From contig JAJRYD010000019.1 in NCBI GenBank assembly GCA_024275955.1, positions 1 through 47,878 on the forward strand: a DNA stretch of 47,878 nt. Reading direction: 5' to 3'. Source of the DNA: Nitrospirota bacterium (GTDB lineage Bacteria; Nitrospinota_A; UBA7883; JACRGQ01). The notes under the pieces are model-generated. The model was not told the DNA's origin. It worked only from the letters and a program-made list of their open reading frames with translations, and made no database searches. Position 1 is the first letter of the stretch. Each line of letters opens with the position of its first letter. Positions 36,599-45,167 of the stretch are shown here, piece after piece. The translations under genes and the position numbers were made by a program.

Positions 36599-36651
36599 CT
36601 CTACCTGCCCCCCACTTTGTTTCCATTCTCCTTACCTGATAGAATGGCCGT

Positions 36652-36846
36652 ATGAGAATTGGCGTTCGTAAAGATGGAAAAGGTTATTTGGCAGAGGTGA
36701 AAGACCAGCCCCATCTTTTTGCATGGGGCTTAACGAAAGATGAGGCGAAAGCAGAGCTTGCTAAGGTAGCCGATATGATGCTCGACTATCATCTGGAGCA
36801 GGTGGAGATAGAGCGTAAGGTAAAGAGTAAACTAACCAGAGTCTAG
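36652..36846 (+). CDS. hicB: HicB-like antitoxin
   Basis: A 64-residue protein with the HicB partial RNase H fold: GYLAEVKDQPHLFAWGLTKD followed by EAKAELAKVADMML. It lacks a clear C-terminal DNA-binding domain and is therefore the short type. It precedes the toxin gene by two bases, so both are translated from one mRNA. HicB binds and blocks HicA. The pair is flanked by copies of the TCCATGCCTGACC repeat, a sign of acquisition as a unit. Confidence 0.85.
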   Translation: MRIGVRKDGKGYLAEVKDQPHLFAWGLTKDEAKAELAKVADMMLDYHLEQVEIERKVKSKLTRV

Positions 36847-36848
36847 AG

Positions 36849-37058
36849 GTGCCGTACAGCTATCGGGATATCGCTCGCCGTCTTAGAAAGCTCGGCTATA
36901 AAATGGTGAGACAGGGCAAAGGTTCTCATGTTATTTTTTCAAACGGATCGATCACCTTTCCGCTTCCCAAGCATTCTGGGGTTGATATATCTGTCGGTGT
37001 TGAAAAAAAAGTTCTAAAACTAATAGGTCTAGCCGTCAAGCAGTTCCGTGAGCTTTAG
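36849..37058 (+). CDS. hicA: HicA-like mRNA interferase toxin
   Basis: A 69-residue toxin of the double-stranded RNA-binding-like fold. It has the hallmark KGSHVIFSNGSITFPLPKHS with the catalytic His in GSH, preceded by ARRLRKLGYKMVRQG and followed by a helix ending KLIGLAVKQFREL. HicA cleaves mRNA when free of HicB. The start is GTG at 36849 with an AGAGG sequence overlapping the hicB stop. All key residues are intact, so the pair should be functional. Confidence 0.88.
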   Translation: MPYSYRDIARRLRKLGYKMVRQGKGSHVIFSNGSITFPLPKHSGVDISVGVEKKVLKLIGLAVKQFREL

Positions 37059-37104
37059 CTAAAGAGGTTTTTACTTTATTTGAGAACGTCCAATGTCCAC
37101 AATG

Positions 37105-37126
37105 TCCATGCCTGACCCCGACTTTC
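37105..37126 (+). repeat. REP-like short repeat, copy 3
   Basis: TCCATGCCTGACCCCGACTT lies downstream of hicA, preceded by a short CAATGTCCACAATG duplication. Same orientation as the copies at 35349 and 36577. Confidence 0.55.
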
Positions 37127-37149
37127 CCCGTTCTTGGACCAAGGGTTCT

Positions 37150-37278
37150 GGGGCGGTTGCCGAATGGGATAAATTCGATTTTTCCACAAATCGCCAATCT
37201 CTAAAACCTCTCTTTTAAAGAAGTTAGAAAATAAATTTCCCTTTTCAATGCTCAAAAAACTCTTTTGGAAACAGCCCC
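37150..37278 (-). mobile_element. MITE-like element, copy E (reverse orientation)
   Basis: A 129-bp copy from GGGGCGGTTGCCGAATGGG to TTTTGGAAACAGCCCC. The five bases GTTCT occur directly outside both ends, consistent with a target duplication, making this the best-preserved copy. Confidence 0.8.
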
Positions 37279-37373
37279 GTTCTACAAAAACGCCAAAACC
37301 TTTACCTCTTCATGCACCTGTTCTACACCGCTAACCATGTTGGACTCCATCTCCAGATGCCTTGCTGGACTTT

Positions 37374-37404
37374 GGCAAAATAGGGGTGCCGTCCCTATTT
37401 TGCC
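37374..37404. repeat. Perfect 12-bp inverted repeat
   Basis: GGCAAAATAGGG (37374-37385) and CCCTATTTTGCC (37393-37404) are perfect complements around a 7-base loop. No T-run follows on either strand. It lies in a gene-free stretch (37279-37613) that otherwise contains the structured repeat copy 3. Confidence 0.7.
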
Positions 37405-37463
37405 GGCAAGAATGTCTGTGCCACCGCAAGCGGTAACCGTCCCACCGGCAAACTGCTTGCACA

Positions 37464-37580
37464 GGAGAGGCGAGCAATACAAGGCGGGTGAAGCAATGAG
37501 TGAAGGAGCGTAGGGAAACCTACGCGACCGAATGAGGGCGAGTCCAACGAAGTAGTTCGATGCCTATCCGAAGCAAGGTG
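37464..37580 (+). repeat. Structured intergenic repeat, copy 3
   Basis: The longest-stem copy: GCGTAGG (37508-37514) and CCTACGC (37519-37525) close a GAAA tetraloop of the GNRA class. The flanking GAGCAATACAAGG and GATGCCTATCCGAAGCAAGG blocks match copy 1. It lies just upstream of oadG, as copy 1 lies just upstream of tpiA. Confidence 0.65.
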
Positions 37581-37613
37581 GACTTGCCCCTGCCCCCTAT
37601 AAATTGCTAGTAT

Positions 37614-37859
37614 GTGTCGGCTATGGAGGAATTCAAAGGGGGGCTAATACTAATGGCGACCGGAATGACGGTAGTTTTCGTCTTCCTTGTCGCTATGATA
37701 GGCGTAATGACGCTAATGAGCCAGATAGTGACAAAGCTATTTCCAGAAACAGAGCCGGCAGGAAACGCTGTAAAAGCCGGCAAACCGGCCAGGCCTACCA
37801 AAGGGGAGCTAGCGGCTATTACAACGGCGCTTCACCAATATTTAGGGGGGAAAAAGTGA
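37614..37859 (+). CDS. oadG: Oxaloacetate decarboxylase-type gamma subunit
   Basis: An 81-residue small membrane protein. One membrane segment (about 12-36, ending MTLMSQIV) is followed by a Pro/Lys/Gly linker and a short C-terminal helix, the OadG layout; the subunit stabilises the pump and delivers zinc. GTG 37614 is the listed start, but ATG 37623 is equally likely; neither has a strong ribosome site. A TATAAA lies at 37599-37604. It overlaps oadA (GTGA, 37856-37859), giving the order G-A-B in one operon. Confidence 0.85.
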   Translation: MSAMEEFKGGLILMATGMTVVFVFLVAMIGVMTLMSQIVTKLFPETEPAGNAVKAGKPARPTKGELAAITTALHQYLGGKK

Positions 37860-39616
37860 GCAAACATAAAGTACATATAACGGAACTGGCACTTAGGGAT
37901 GCTCATCAATCTCTCTTAGCTACAAGGATGCGTACCGAAGATATGGTGCCGATTGCCGAAAAAATGGAAAAGGCCGGTTTCTGGTCTATCGAGATGTGGG
38001 GAGGGGCTACTTTTGACTCCTGCGTAAGGTTTCTTAACGAAGATCCGTGGGAAAGAGTGCGGACGCTCAAAAAACTAATGCCTACCACCCCGTTCCAGAT
38101 GCTCCTAAGGGGGCAAAACCTTATAGGCTACAGACATTACGCCGACGACCTTGTGGTCCGCTTTGTCGAGCTGTCTGCCGAAGCCGGCATAGATGTTTTC
38201 AGGGTTTTTGACGCGCTTAACGACATAAGAAACCTTAAGACCTCGCTCGAAGCGGTAAAAAAGGTTGGTAAGCACGCGGAAGGAACGATCAGCTACACAA
38301 TAAGCCCTGTACACAACACAAAGATGTTTGTCGACATGGGCGTGGAGCTGGAGAAGATGGGGTGCGACACCATCTGCATAAAAGATATGGCTGGACTGCT
38401 AGCCCCAGAGCCTGCGTACGAGCTTATCAGCAGTCTAAAAGAAAAGGTCTCTATACCTCTTCACCTCCACTCTCACTGCACATCGGGCTACGCTAACTTT
38501 ACATACATGAAAGCTATAGAGGCAGGCATTGACATACTCGACTGCACCATATCGTCGCTCTCGCAAGGTACGGCCCACCCGCCGACAGAAACAATAATAG
38601 CGATGCTAAAAGGAACCAAACACGACACAGGGATAGACCTCGACACCGCTATAGAAGTAGGCAACTACTTTGCCGGAGTCAGAAAAAAATATAAAAAGTA
38701 CGAAAGCGCGTTCACAGGAGTCGATGTAAACATACTCAAAAGCCAGATACCAGGCGGAATGATATCGAACCTTGAAAGCCAGCTTAAACAGTCGGGGGCT
38801 ATCGACAAGATAGATGAGGTGCTAAAAGAGGTGCCGAAGGTAAGAAAAGATCTCGGCTACCCTCCGCTCGTTACCCCTACATCGCAGATAGTCGGCACGC
38901 AGGCAGTGCTTAACGTGATAACCGGCGAACGGTACAAAATGATATCGAAAGAATCGCGGGAGGTTCTTCGCGGAAACTACGGCAAACTGCCGGCCGAGCC
39001 GGACAAAGAACTCCAGACAAAAGTGCTTGAAGGCAAAAAGCCGACAGTATGCAGACCTGCCGATAATATAGAGCCGGAGCTGGAAAAGATGAGAGCCGAA
39101 CTTTCCGGAAAAAGTGATGAAGATGTAATGGTACACGCCCTCTTTCCACAGCTTTCCGAGAGCTACTATAAAAACAGAGGAACTATGCCGGAAGGCTTCT
39201 TCGACGAGGAGCCGTCCGACTCAGACGGCGCAAAGCAGTCTGACAGAGGCGTATACACAGTTACCGTTGATGGAAAGGCGTACAACGTCTCTATACAGGA
39301 AGGTGCTACCGATGGAGCGCCTGCCGTAGCTATCCCTGCGACAAACGCAAAAGCTACCGCCCCTGTATCGGCAGGTGCCTCATGCTCTACAGAGGCTGAC
39401 GGCACACCGATACCGGCGCCTTTGCCGGGCAACATATGGAAAATCCTTAAATCCGAGGGTGACGCGGTAGATGAAGGCGACGTAATTATGATTATGGAAG
39501 CGATGAAAATGGAGAATGATATCGTCGCCCCTTGCTCTGGAACAGTGGCGCAGATACTTGTTTCTACCGGCGACAAGGTCCACACCGGACAACATCTCGC
39601 GATTATCGGCGCATGA
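37856..39616 (+). CDS. oadA: Oxaloacetate decarboxylase-type alpha subunit (carboxyltransferase plus biotin carrier)
   Basis: A 586-residue biotin enzyme. The carboxyltransferase barrel occupies about 1-300 with [32 protein letters not shown], a catalytic lysine in CIKDMAGL and the metal-binding [12 protein letters not shown] conserved PYC_OADA region follows ([16 protein letters not shown]). The C-terminal biotinyl domain has EAMKMEND, with the biotinylated Lys near 551, after an Ala/Pro-rich linker. With the G and B subunits it forms a Na+-pumping decarboxylase. Oxaloacetate is the most likely substrate, but methylmalonyl-CoA-type pumps use related parts. Translation starts at GTG 37856, overlapping oadG, and the stop overlaps oadB by ATGA. 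Confidence 0.93.
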   Translation: MSKHKVHITELALRDAHQSLLATRMRTEDMVPIAEKMEKAGFWSIEMWGGATFDSCVRFLNEDPWERVRTLKKLMPTTPFQMLLRGQNLIGYRHYADDLVVRFVELSAEAGIDVFRVFDALNDIRNLKTSLEAVKKVGKHAEGTISYTISPVHNTKMFVDMGVELEKMGCDTICIKDMAGLLAPEPAYELISSLKEKVSIPLHLHSHCTSGYANFTYMKAIEAGIDILDCTISSLSQGTAHPPTETIIAMLKGTKHDTGIDLDTAIEVGNYFAGVRKKYKKYESAFTGVDVNILKSQIPGGMISNLESQLKQSGAIDKIDEVLKEVPKVRKDLGYPPLVTPTSQIVGTQAVLNVITGERYKMISKESREVLRGNYGKLPAEPDKELQTKVLEGKKPTVCRPADNIEPELEKMRAELSGKSDEDVMVHALFPQLSESYYKNRGTMPEGFFDEEPSDSDGAKQSDRGVYTVTVDGKAYNVSIQEGATDGAPAVAIPATNAKATAPVSAGASCSTEADGTPIPAPLPGNIWKILKSEGDAVDEGDVIMIMEAMKMENDIVAPCSGTVAQILVSTGDKVHTGQHLAIIGA

Positions 39617-40899
39617 AGCAAAGAGCTCTAAAAGTTCTCGCTATCGTGCTGTTGCTTGCCGCAATCGTGCCGACCGGCAGTTTTGCCGGTGCTGGCCATT
39701 ACAACGCCGACAAAACAGTCACCGCCGAGCAAGGGCCTGCCAAGGTAACGTCGTTTGGCGAATCTCTCAAAGTGCTATGGAAATCTACCGGCATCAAAAC
39801 CACCAGCTTTAAAAACCTGATAATGATTTTTGTCGGGTTCATCCTTTTGTACCTCGGCATAGGACGCAAATACGAGCCTTTGCTTATGGTTCCGATAGCA
39901 TTCGGGGCGATACTTGTAAACATCCCCGCCGCCGGGATGATGGAACCTGGCGGACTTCTCTATATGCTTTACGACGTAGGTATAACTACCGGCGTGTTTC
40001 CTCTTTTGATATTTATGGGGGTAGGCGCGCATACCGATTTTGGCCCTCTTATAGCCAACCCGAAAACCGCGCTTCTAGGTGCGGCGGCGCAGTTCGGCAT
40101 TTTCGCTACCCTTATAGGTGCTCTGGCACTTAAATTTCTGCCTATGTTCCCTATCGAGTTCACGCTGGCAGAAGCGGCATCTATAGGAATAATCGGCGGC
40201 GCAGACGGCCCGACCGCGATATACACCACCAGCAAGCTGGCCCCCCACCTGCTTGGCACCATTGCTATCGCCGCCTATTCCTACATGGCACTTGTGCCTC
40301 TCATACAGCCGCCGATTATGAGGCTCCTATGCACCAAAGAGGAAATGGCGGTGGAGATGAGACAGCTGAGGCATGTAAGCAAAATGGAAAAAATCACATT
40401 CCCTATAGTGGTGCTTGTGCTATGCGCCGCGTTCATTCCTTCGGCTGTGCCGCTTGTAGGGATGTTGATGTTTGGAAACCTTATAAAAGAGTGCGGAGTG
40501 GCGGAGAGGCTGGCAAAAGCGGCGCAAAACGAAATCCTAAACATTACCACCATCTTTTTAGCGCTTACGGTGGGAGCCAAGATGGATGCCGAACAGTTTC
40601 TTACCTCGCAGTCTATCGGAATTATAGTACTCGGCCTTATCGCGTTTTCGATAGGTACTGCCAGCGGAGTTCTTATGGGAAAACTTATGCACAAGCTTTC
40701 AGGCGGAAAGATAAACCCGCTTATAGGGGCGGCTGGTGTCTCTGCCGTGCCTATGGCGGCCCGTGTAGTGCAAAAGGTAGGTGTGGAAGAAAACCCCAAA
40801 AACTTCCTCCTTATGCACGCAATGGGGCCAAACGTAGCCGGTGTTATAGGCTCGGCTCTCGCGGCTGGGGTACTGCTGTCGTTATTGGGCGCGGCCTAA
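39613..40899 (+). CDS. oadB: Sodium-pumping decarboxylase beta subunit
   Basis: A 428-residue integral membrane subunit that couples decarboxylation to Na+ export. It has the family blocks [36 protein letters not shown], and the sodium-site region [20 protein letters not shown] with the key Asp, plus [10 protein letters not shown]-like and [15 protein letters not shown] near the end. Nine or more membrane segments are seen. An added N-terminal segment of about 50 residues, with a signal-peptide-like stretch ([20 protein letters not shown]), precedes the normal start of the family. The start ATG 39613 overlaps the oadA stop; upstream frame is not needed. Confidence 0.93.
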   Translation: MKQRALKVLAIVLLLAAIVPTGSFAGAGHYNADKTVTAEQGPAKVTSFGESLKVLWKSTGIKTTSFKNLIMIFVGFILLYLGIGRKYEPLLMVPIAFGAILVNIPAAGMMEPGGLLYMLYDVGITTGVFPLLIFMGVGAHTDFGPLIANPKTALLGAAAQFGIFATLIGALALKFLPMFPIEFTLAEAASIGIIGGADGPTAIYTTSKLAPHLLGTIAIAAYSYMALVPLIQPPIMRLLCTKEEMAVEMRQLRHVSKMEKITFPIVVLVLCAAFIPSAVPLVGMLMFGNLIKECGVAERLAKAAQNEILNITTIFLALTVGAKMDAEQFLTSQSIGIIVLGLIAFSIGTASGVLMGKLMHKLSGGKINPLIGAAGVSAVPMAARVVQKVGVEENPKNFLLMHAMGPNVAGVIGSALAAGVLLSLLGAA

Positions 40900-41063
40900 A
40901 AACAGCAGAAAACTATACCTAATTTACCGCACAGGTGCGATAAAAACGTACCACGCTGATGCCTCTTTTCGTACCTGCTTGAAAATAAAACAGCTTAAAA
41001 ACAACTAGTTGCATGTTGGCATGTTAGTTGCTTCTACTCATGTGCAGAGGGTCTATTTAAGAC

Positions 41064-41111
41064 GCGGTACCTTGCAATATAAGCTACATCATTGGGTACC
41101 GCTCTTTTTTT
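41064..41111 (+). terminator. Intrinsic terminator, first of two twin hairpins
   Basis: GCGGTACC (41064-41071) pairs with GGTACCGC (41095-41102) and is followed by TCTTTTTTT. The 23-base loop contains GCAATATAAGCTACATCAT. It lies 165 bases after oadB and 18 bases before a second hairpin with a related loop. Confidence 0.8.
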
Positions 41112-41128
41112 AGTATCTTTTAAAAAAT

Positions 41129-41181
41129 GCGGCGCCACGCAACATTGATTAACATCATAGATTAGGCGCCGCTTTTTTTTT
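41129..41181 (+). terminator. Intrinsic terminator, second of two twin hairpins
   Basis: GCGGCGCC (41129-41136) pairs with GGCGCCGC (41165-41172) followed by nine T. An A-run precedes it, so it could also work on the minus strand for the CheD/CheR-like gene. The loop contains GCAACATTGATTAACATCAT, similar to the first hairpin's loop. Confidence 0.8.
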
Positions 41182-41199
41182 GCCTGTCGCCTACAGGGA

Positions 41200-41332
41200 G
41201 GGACTCTTTCCAAAAGAGTTTTTCGAGCATTTTAAAGGGAAGTTCATTTTCTAGCTTCATTTAAGAAAACAGAGGCTTTAGAGATTGGCAATTTGTATCA
41301 GAATCAAATTTATTCCATTGGGCAACTACCCC
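41200..41332 (+). mobile_element. MITE-like element, copy F
   Basis: Runs from GGGACTCTTTCCAAAAGAG to GGGCAACTACCCC and holds the shared GAGATTGGCAATTTG block. It lies between the twin terminators and the 3' end of the CheD/CheR-like gene. Confidence 0.7.
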
Positions 41333-41340
41333 TGCGAGGT

Positions 41341-42465
41341 TCATCCAGCGCGGAAAAGCCTGTACCGCCGAAGCTCACTAAGCCCGAAATCAGAAACTGC
41401 CTTGACGCTCATAGGTTTTACGAAAAAGTAGCCAGGCCTTAAAGATGCTCCTATAAAGTTCCGCATAAAATGGGCTCTCGCGTCATCTTCGTAATACTGA
41501 AAAACATTCGCGCATATAATCATCCGAAAACCTTTTCTTCTCGGTACGTTTTTTATGTCGAAAACGCCGAATGAAAGGTGACGCTGTATCTCATCACCAA
41601 AACGTACCGACATTTTATCTGCGTCAATAGTTCCGTACCGCTCGAAATACGGGCGGTAGCTGTCCATATCAGTCTGGCTTACTTTGTACTCTCCTATTTT
41701 TGCCTTCTCTATAAGTTTTGCGTTTATATCGGTGCCGTAAACTGCAAACGAGCATTTCGCCTTCACCTTTGTAAAGAGGTGATGGATGTACATCGCGTAC
41801 GAGTAGGCCTCTACACCGCTACTGCAGGCGGCACACCATATCATAAGAGGTTTATCAGGGGTTAGCCTTATATGCTCCATAAGCACCAGCTCCCTTAACG
41901 CCGTAAAGGTGCTTTCTTCTCTAAAAAAACGGGTGGCATTGGCAACCACACCGCCCGCCTGACCATCGCTAAAGCCTTTCGTGCCGGAATCTATCGTCAG
42001 CTTTGCTTTGGCTGGGTTCCAATCGCTTGGGTCTGCCTTTTCCCTAAAAATTCCTGTTTTCCCGGATTTCGGCTCAAAATATATCTTGCGGTAATAAAGC
42101 CCTCCCTGATCGTAGCTCTTTGGGGTAAGTGAGGCCGCGACAGCTACCGCCGAAAGCTTACCAACTTTCCATATAGCGTTATCAGCGCCTCCTGTTACCG
42201 CCGCTTCAAGCTGATTTTTTTCCAAACCTGCTAACGAGAATTTTTTTATCGCTTTTTCCAAAAGTTCGGAAGCACGCGTGCCGTACCCGCTTCCAGATTC
42301 ATCCACGCAGATAATACCGCCGATAGAGCCATCAACGGAGCGAAGCAGTAAAACCGGATTTTGGCCGGCATCAACCCCAAGTTTTCCACGCCCCAGCCAT
42401 ACACCTGTACCGCTATACGCCGGAGGTTTTCCCTCATCGCTAGAGAGCAGTTGAAAACTAATCAT
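41341..42465 (-). CDS. CheD-like/CheR-like fusion with altered catalytic motifs
   Basis: A 374-residue protein in two parts. Residues about 20-115 resemble CheD (GVWLGRGKLGVDAGQNPVLL, then a GxxA-glycine strand and LEAAVTGGADN, as in the CheD KLVGGA motif), but the deamidase Cys position is Ile48 (DGSIGG). Residues about 172-370 resemble CheR: ATRFFREESTFTALRELVL, the SAM region MIWCAACSSGVEAYSYAMYI, YGTDINAKLIEKAK, and ICANVFQYYEDD in place of CRNVLIYF. The SGEEPYS motif is changed to SGVEAYS. CheD and CheR are normally separate. It lies 74 bases downstream of a REC-GGDEF gene on the same strand, so an output role linked to c-di-GMP is possible. Function is inference. Confidence 0.6.
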   Translation of the reverse strand: MISFQLLSSDEGKPPAYSGTGVWLGRGKLGVDAGQNPVLLLRSVDGSIGGIICVDESGSGYGTRASELLEKAIKKFSLAGLEKNQLEAAVTGGADNAIWKVGKLSAVAVAASLTPKSYDQGGLYYRKIYFEPKSGKTGIFREKADPSDWNPAKAKLTIDSGTKGFSDGQAGGVVANATRFFREESTFTALRELVLMEHIRLTPDKPLMIWCAACSSGVEAYSYAMYIHHLFTKVKAKCSFAVYGTDINAKLIEKAKIGEYKVSQTDMDSYRPYFERYGTIDADKMSVRFGDEIQRHLSFGVFDIKNVPRRKGFRMIICANVFQYYEDDARAHFMRNFIGASLRPGYFFVKPMSVKAVSDFGLSELRRYRLFRAG

Positions 42466-42539
42466 CGTGCCATCGGTACCTGCGTTAATAGACAGCTAAA
42501 AATAAGAGCCGGCTAGCGTATGCCGAGGGAGACGGAATA

Positions 42540-43526
42540 TCAAGAGACTGCCACCTTTACCCTGTTGCGCCCTTCTTCTTTAGCGCTGTAAAGCGCCGCG
42601 TCGGCCATTTCGATAAGATCGCAAAAGTCGGACCCTTCTTTTGGAAAAGCGGCCGCCACTCCGACACTGATAGTAACAACACCGCCGACATCCGAGAGCT
42701 GATGCAAAATCTTGTTGGAAGCAACCGCCGCTCTCATTTTCTCGGCAAACTTTGCCGCCACATCTATTACGGTATTGCCGAGAACCGCCACGAACTCCTC
42801 TCCTCCGTAACGGGCAATAAGGTCTCCCGGTCTATTGACCTCATCGGAAATGATTTTCGCCACCTTTTGCAGACATTCATCACCAGCCTGATGCCCATAC
42901 ATGTCGTTATATTTTTTAAAAAAATCTATATCTATAAAAATAAGTGATACAGGCTGGTGGTTCCGTATCGCCAGCCTCCACTCCCTGTCGATAAACTCGT
43001 CAAACACTCTCCGGTTAGCTATCCCTGTAAGCCCGTCGATGGAGGAGAGAATCTCCAATAACCTGTTTCTCTTTTTAAGCTCATTTGCCACTTCTAAAAG
43101 CTCCAGTTCGCGGGCTTTGCGCTTGTCGGTTTCACGCTTGAGCTTTAATAACGATTTTACCCGCACCCCAAGCTCCACTTTGTCTATCGGCTTGCTTATA
43201 AAGTCTATCGCGCCGGCATCGAACGCAGGCTGGAGGTTTTTGGTCTTCTCTGTAGCTGTTACCATGATTATAGGAATATCGCGTAGCTCCTCTTGGGCCT
43301 TAATCCTCCGTATCGCTTCGATACCGTCGATTTCCGGCATAACTACATCCATGAGAATAAGGTCTATGCCGTTTGAAGACGACTTTTCTTTTCCGTTCAT
43401 GCCGAGTTTTTCAAAAGCGTCTACCGCCGATTCGGCAAAAACAAGATCTTCATGCCCAGACATTTCAAGAACAATCTTGATGAAATGCCTCATCGTCTGC
43501 GTATCGTCCACAACAAGAATACTCAT
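42540..43526 (-). CDS. Response regulator with diguanylate cyclase output (REC-GGDEF), second copy
   Basis: A 328-residue paralog of the protein at 17586-18548. The receiver has Asp7/Asp8, phospho-acceptor Asp60 in LILMDVVMPEIDG and Lys112 in FISKPID. A coiled linker (about 125-160) leads to a GGDEF domain with RYGGEEFVAVL (active site 241-245) and the inhibitory RPGD at 232-235, five residues upstream. It should make c-di-GMP under phospho-control with product inhibition. It is the first gene of a probable two-gene unit with the CheD/CheR-like fusion. No kinase is adjacent. Confidence 0.95.
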   Translation of the reverse strand: MSILVVDDTQTMRHFIKIVLEMSGHEDLVFAESAVDAFEKLGMNGKEKSSSNGIDLILMDVVMPEIDGIEAIRRIKAQEELRDIPIIMVTATEKTKNLQPAFDAGAIDFISKPIDKVELGVRVKSLLKLKRETDKRKARELELLEVANELKKRNRLLEILSSIDGLTGIANRRVFDEFIDREWRLAIRNHQPVSLIFIDIDFFKKYNDMYGHQAGDECLQKVAKIISDEVNRPGDLIARYGGEEFVAVLGNTVIDVAAKFAEKMRAAVASNKILHQLSDVGGVVTISVGVAAAFPKEGSDFCDLIEMADAALYSAKEEGRNRVKVAVS

Positions 43527-43714
43527 ATTTTAAGAAACCAGTACCTCCAACTAAACTTACCCGACATAATAAACTAGATAGCCCAGCTACAGGATAACGC
43601 AAAACTGGATATCGGCAAAATATCTTGGGGTCAACCACATTCGACCCAAAACATCTATACAAAGCAGATGAGAGTTTGACAATAACATAGCTGAATAGAT
43701 AGACTTGACCGCTT

Positions 43715-44632
43715 ATGAACGCACCAGAAAGCAAACTGATATGGATGGACGGAAAACTTGTTCCGTGGGACGAGGCGAATGTCCACATCCTTACCCACAC
43801 CCTCCATTACGGCACAGGGGTTTTTGAGGGTATACGGTGTTACAAAACCGCGAAAGGCCCTGCCGTTTTTAGGCACGGGGAGCATATCGACAGGCTTTTT
43901 GACTCGGCCCATATACTCGGCTATGAGATACCACACTCAAAAGCGGAAGTAATGGAAGCGGTAAGAGCGACAATAAAAGAGAACGCTCTAAAAGAGTGCT
44001 ATATACGTCCGCTGGCGTGGCTCGGCACGGAAGGACGGGGACTTAACCCGATAGGAATAACGGTACACCTTGCGATAGCGGCATGGGAATGGGGTGCCTA
44101 CCTCGGTGCCGAAGCACTTGAAAAAGGGATAAAGGTAATGACCTCTTCCATAACAAGACACCACCCGAACATAAGCTTTACCAAATCGAAAGCTACCGGA
44201 TGGTACCTGAATTCGGTTCTCGCCAAGCAGGATGCGGTACAAAACGGGTTTGACGAAGCACTCCTTTTAGACCCGCTCGGCAATGTTGCCGAAGGCTCTG
44301 GAGAGAACTTCTTCATAGTTAGAGATGGGATGATTAAAACCCCGCCTCTTGTATCTGTTCTGGAAGGGATAACCCGCAAAAGCATAATGCAGATAGCCAA
44401 AGACAACGGAATAGAGGTGTCCGAAAGCTACTTCTCGCGCGACGAAGTATACATAGCCGATGAAGCGTTCTTCACCGGAACAGCCGCCGAGCTTACACCT
44501 GTCTGCGAACTTGATAGAAGAAAAATAGGCGAAGGAAAACGCGGGCCTCTAACTAAAAAGCTACAGACAATATTTTTCGACGCGATAAAGGGAAAGAACG
44601 GTAAATACTCAGAGTGGCTTGACATTCTGTAA
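43715..44632 (+). CDS. ilvE: Branched-chain amino acid aminotransferase
   Basis: IlvE carries out the last step of leucine, isoleucine and valine synthesis, exchanging amino groups with glutamate. The 305-residue fold type IV PLP enzyme has [20 protein letters not shown], the PLP lysine in [32 protein letters not shown] and [14 protein letters not shown]. Length matches the family. It stands alone with its own 190-bp upstream gap; leuA of the same pathway is at 19.6-21.1 kb. Confidence 0.95.
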   Translation: MNAPESKLIWMDGKLVPWDEANVHILTHTLHYGTGVFEGIRCYKTAKGPAVFRHGEHIDRLFDSAHILGYEIPHSKAEVMEAVRATIKENALKECYIRPLAWLGTEGRGLNPIGITVHLAIAAWEWGAYLGAEALEKGIKVMTSSITRHHPNISFTKSKATGWYLNSVLAKQDAVQNGFDEALLLDPLGNVAEGSGENFFIVRDGMIKTPPLVSVLEGITRKSIMQIAKDNGIEVSESYFSRDEVYIADEAFFTGTAAELTPVCELDRRKIGEGKRGPLTKKLQTIFFDAIKGKNGKYSEWLDIL

Positions 44633-44697
44633 GCTAAGCCTTATCCGTATATCAACGATAAATATAACCTCAACAGCGTACAAAGAGATTTAAAGAG

Positions 44698-45024
44698 ATG
44701 CCGATTTACGAATATATCTGTACCGCGTGCGGCGGCAAGCTAGAAATTATCCAGTCGTTCTCTGAAAAAGCAAAAAGAAAATGCGGCGAGTGCGGAGAGC
44801 TTAAGCTAAAAAAAATCATCTCCATGAACGCTTTCCATCTAAAAGGTGGCGGATGGTACAAAGAAGGGTACAACTCCACAAGAAAAAACGGTAAACCGGA
44901 TAAAACTGAAACCGGCTCTGAAACCGGCTCTAAAACCGAAACCGCCAAAGAAAAGAAAATAGGCGGCAAAGAGACGAAAAAGAAAACCAAAGGAGAAGGC
45001 AAAAAACCGACTACCGCCAGCTGA
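44698..45024 (+). CDS. FmdB-type zinc ribbon protein
   Basis: A 108-residue protein. The first 50 residues are an FmdB/CxxC_CXXC_SSSS zinc ribbon: MPIYEYICTACGGKLEIIQS followed by KCGECGELKLKKIIS, with four Cys ligands. The tail after residue 65 is a low-complexity stretch of Lys, Thr, Glu and Gly, common in this family. FmdB was linked to formamidase regulation, but most members are uncharacterised. The gene lies 65 bases after ilvE. Confidence 0.88.
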   Translation: MPIYEYICTACGGKLEIIQSFSEKAKRKCGECGELKLKKIISMNAFHLKGGGWYKEGYNSTRKNGKPDKTETGSETGSKTETAKEKKIGGKETKKKTKGEGKKPTTAS

Positions 45025-45049
45025 CAAAAAAAACTAGAACAACCGCTAG

Positions 45050-45086
45050 TTACTATAATATGTGATTTTACAAAGTGTTATAGTAA
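45050..45086. repeat. Inverted repeat upstream of the iscU/nifU gene
   Basis: TTACTATAA (45050-45058) and TTATAGTAA (45078-45086) are perfect 9-bp complements 19 bases apart. No T-run follows. It may be a regulator site or part of a promoter region (TATAAT at 45054-45059 on the plus strand is embedded in it). Confidence 0.4.
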
Positions 45087-45103
45087 AATAAAATAACTAT
45101 ACA

Positions 45104-45128
45104 ATACCTGAGGAGTCTGATAAGGTAT
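45104..45128. promoter_or_regulatory. Candidate IscR/Rrf2-type operator
   Basis: This 25-bp site starts ATACCTGA and ends AAGGTAT, with the dyad and spacing of the type 1 IscR consensus. I count agreement at about 18 of 25 positions, best at both ends. It lies 40 bases before the start of the Fe-S scaffold gene, where such a site would be expected. No iscR gene is in the window. Confidence 0.4.
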
Positions 45129-45167
45129 TAACGATGTGTAATGAAAAATAGGTAAAGGAGAGCCTTT

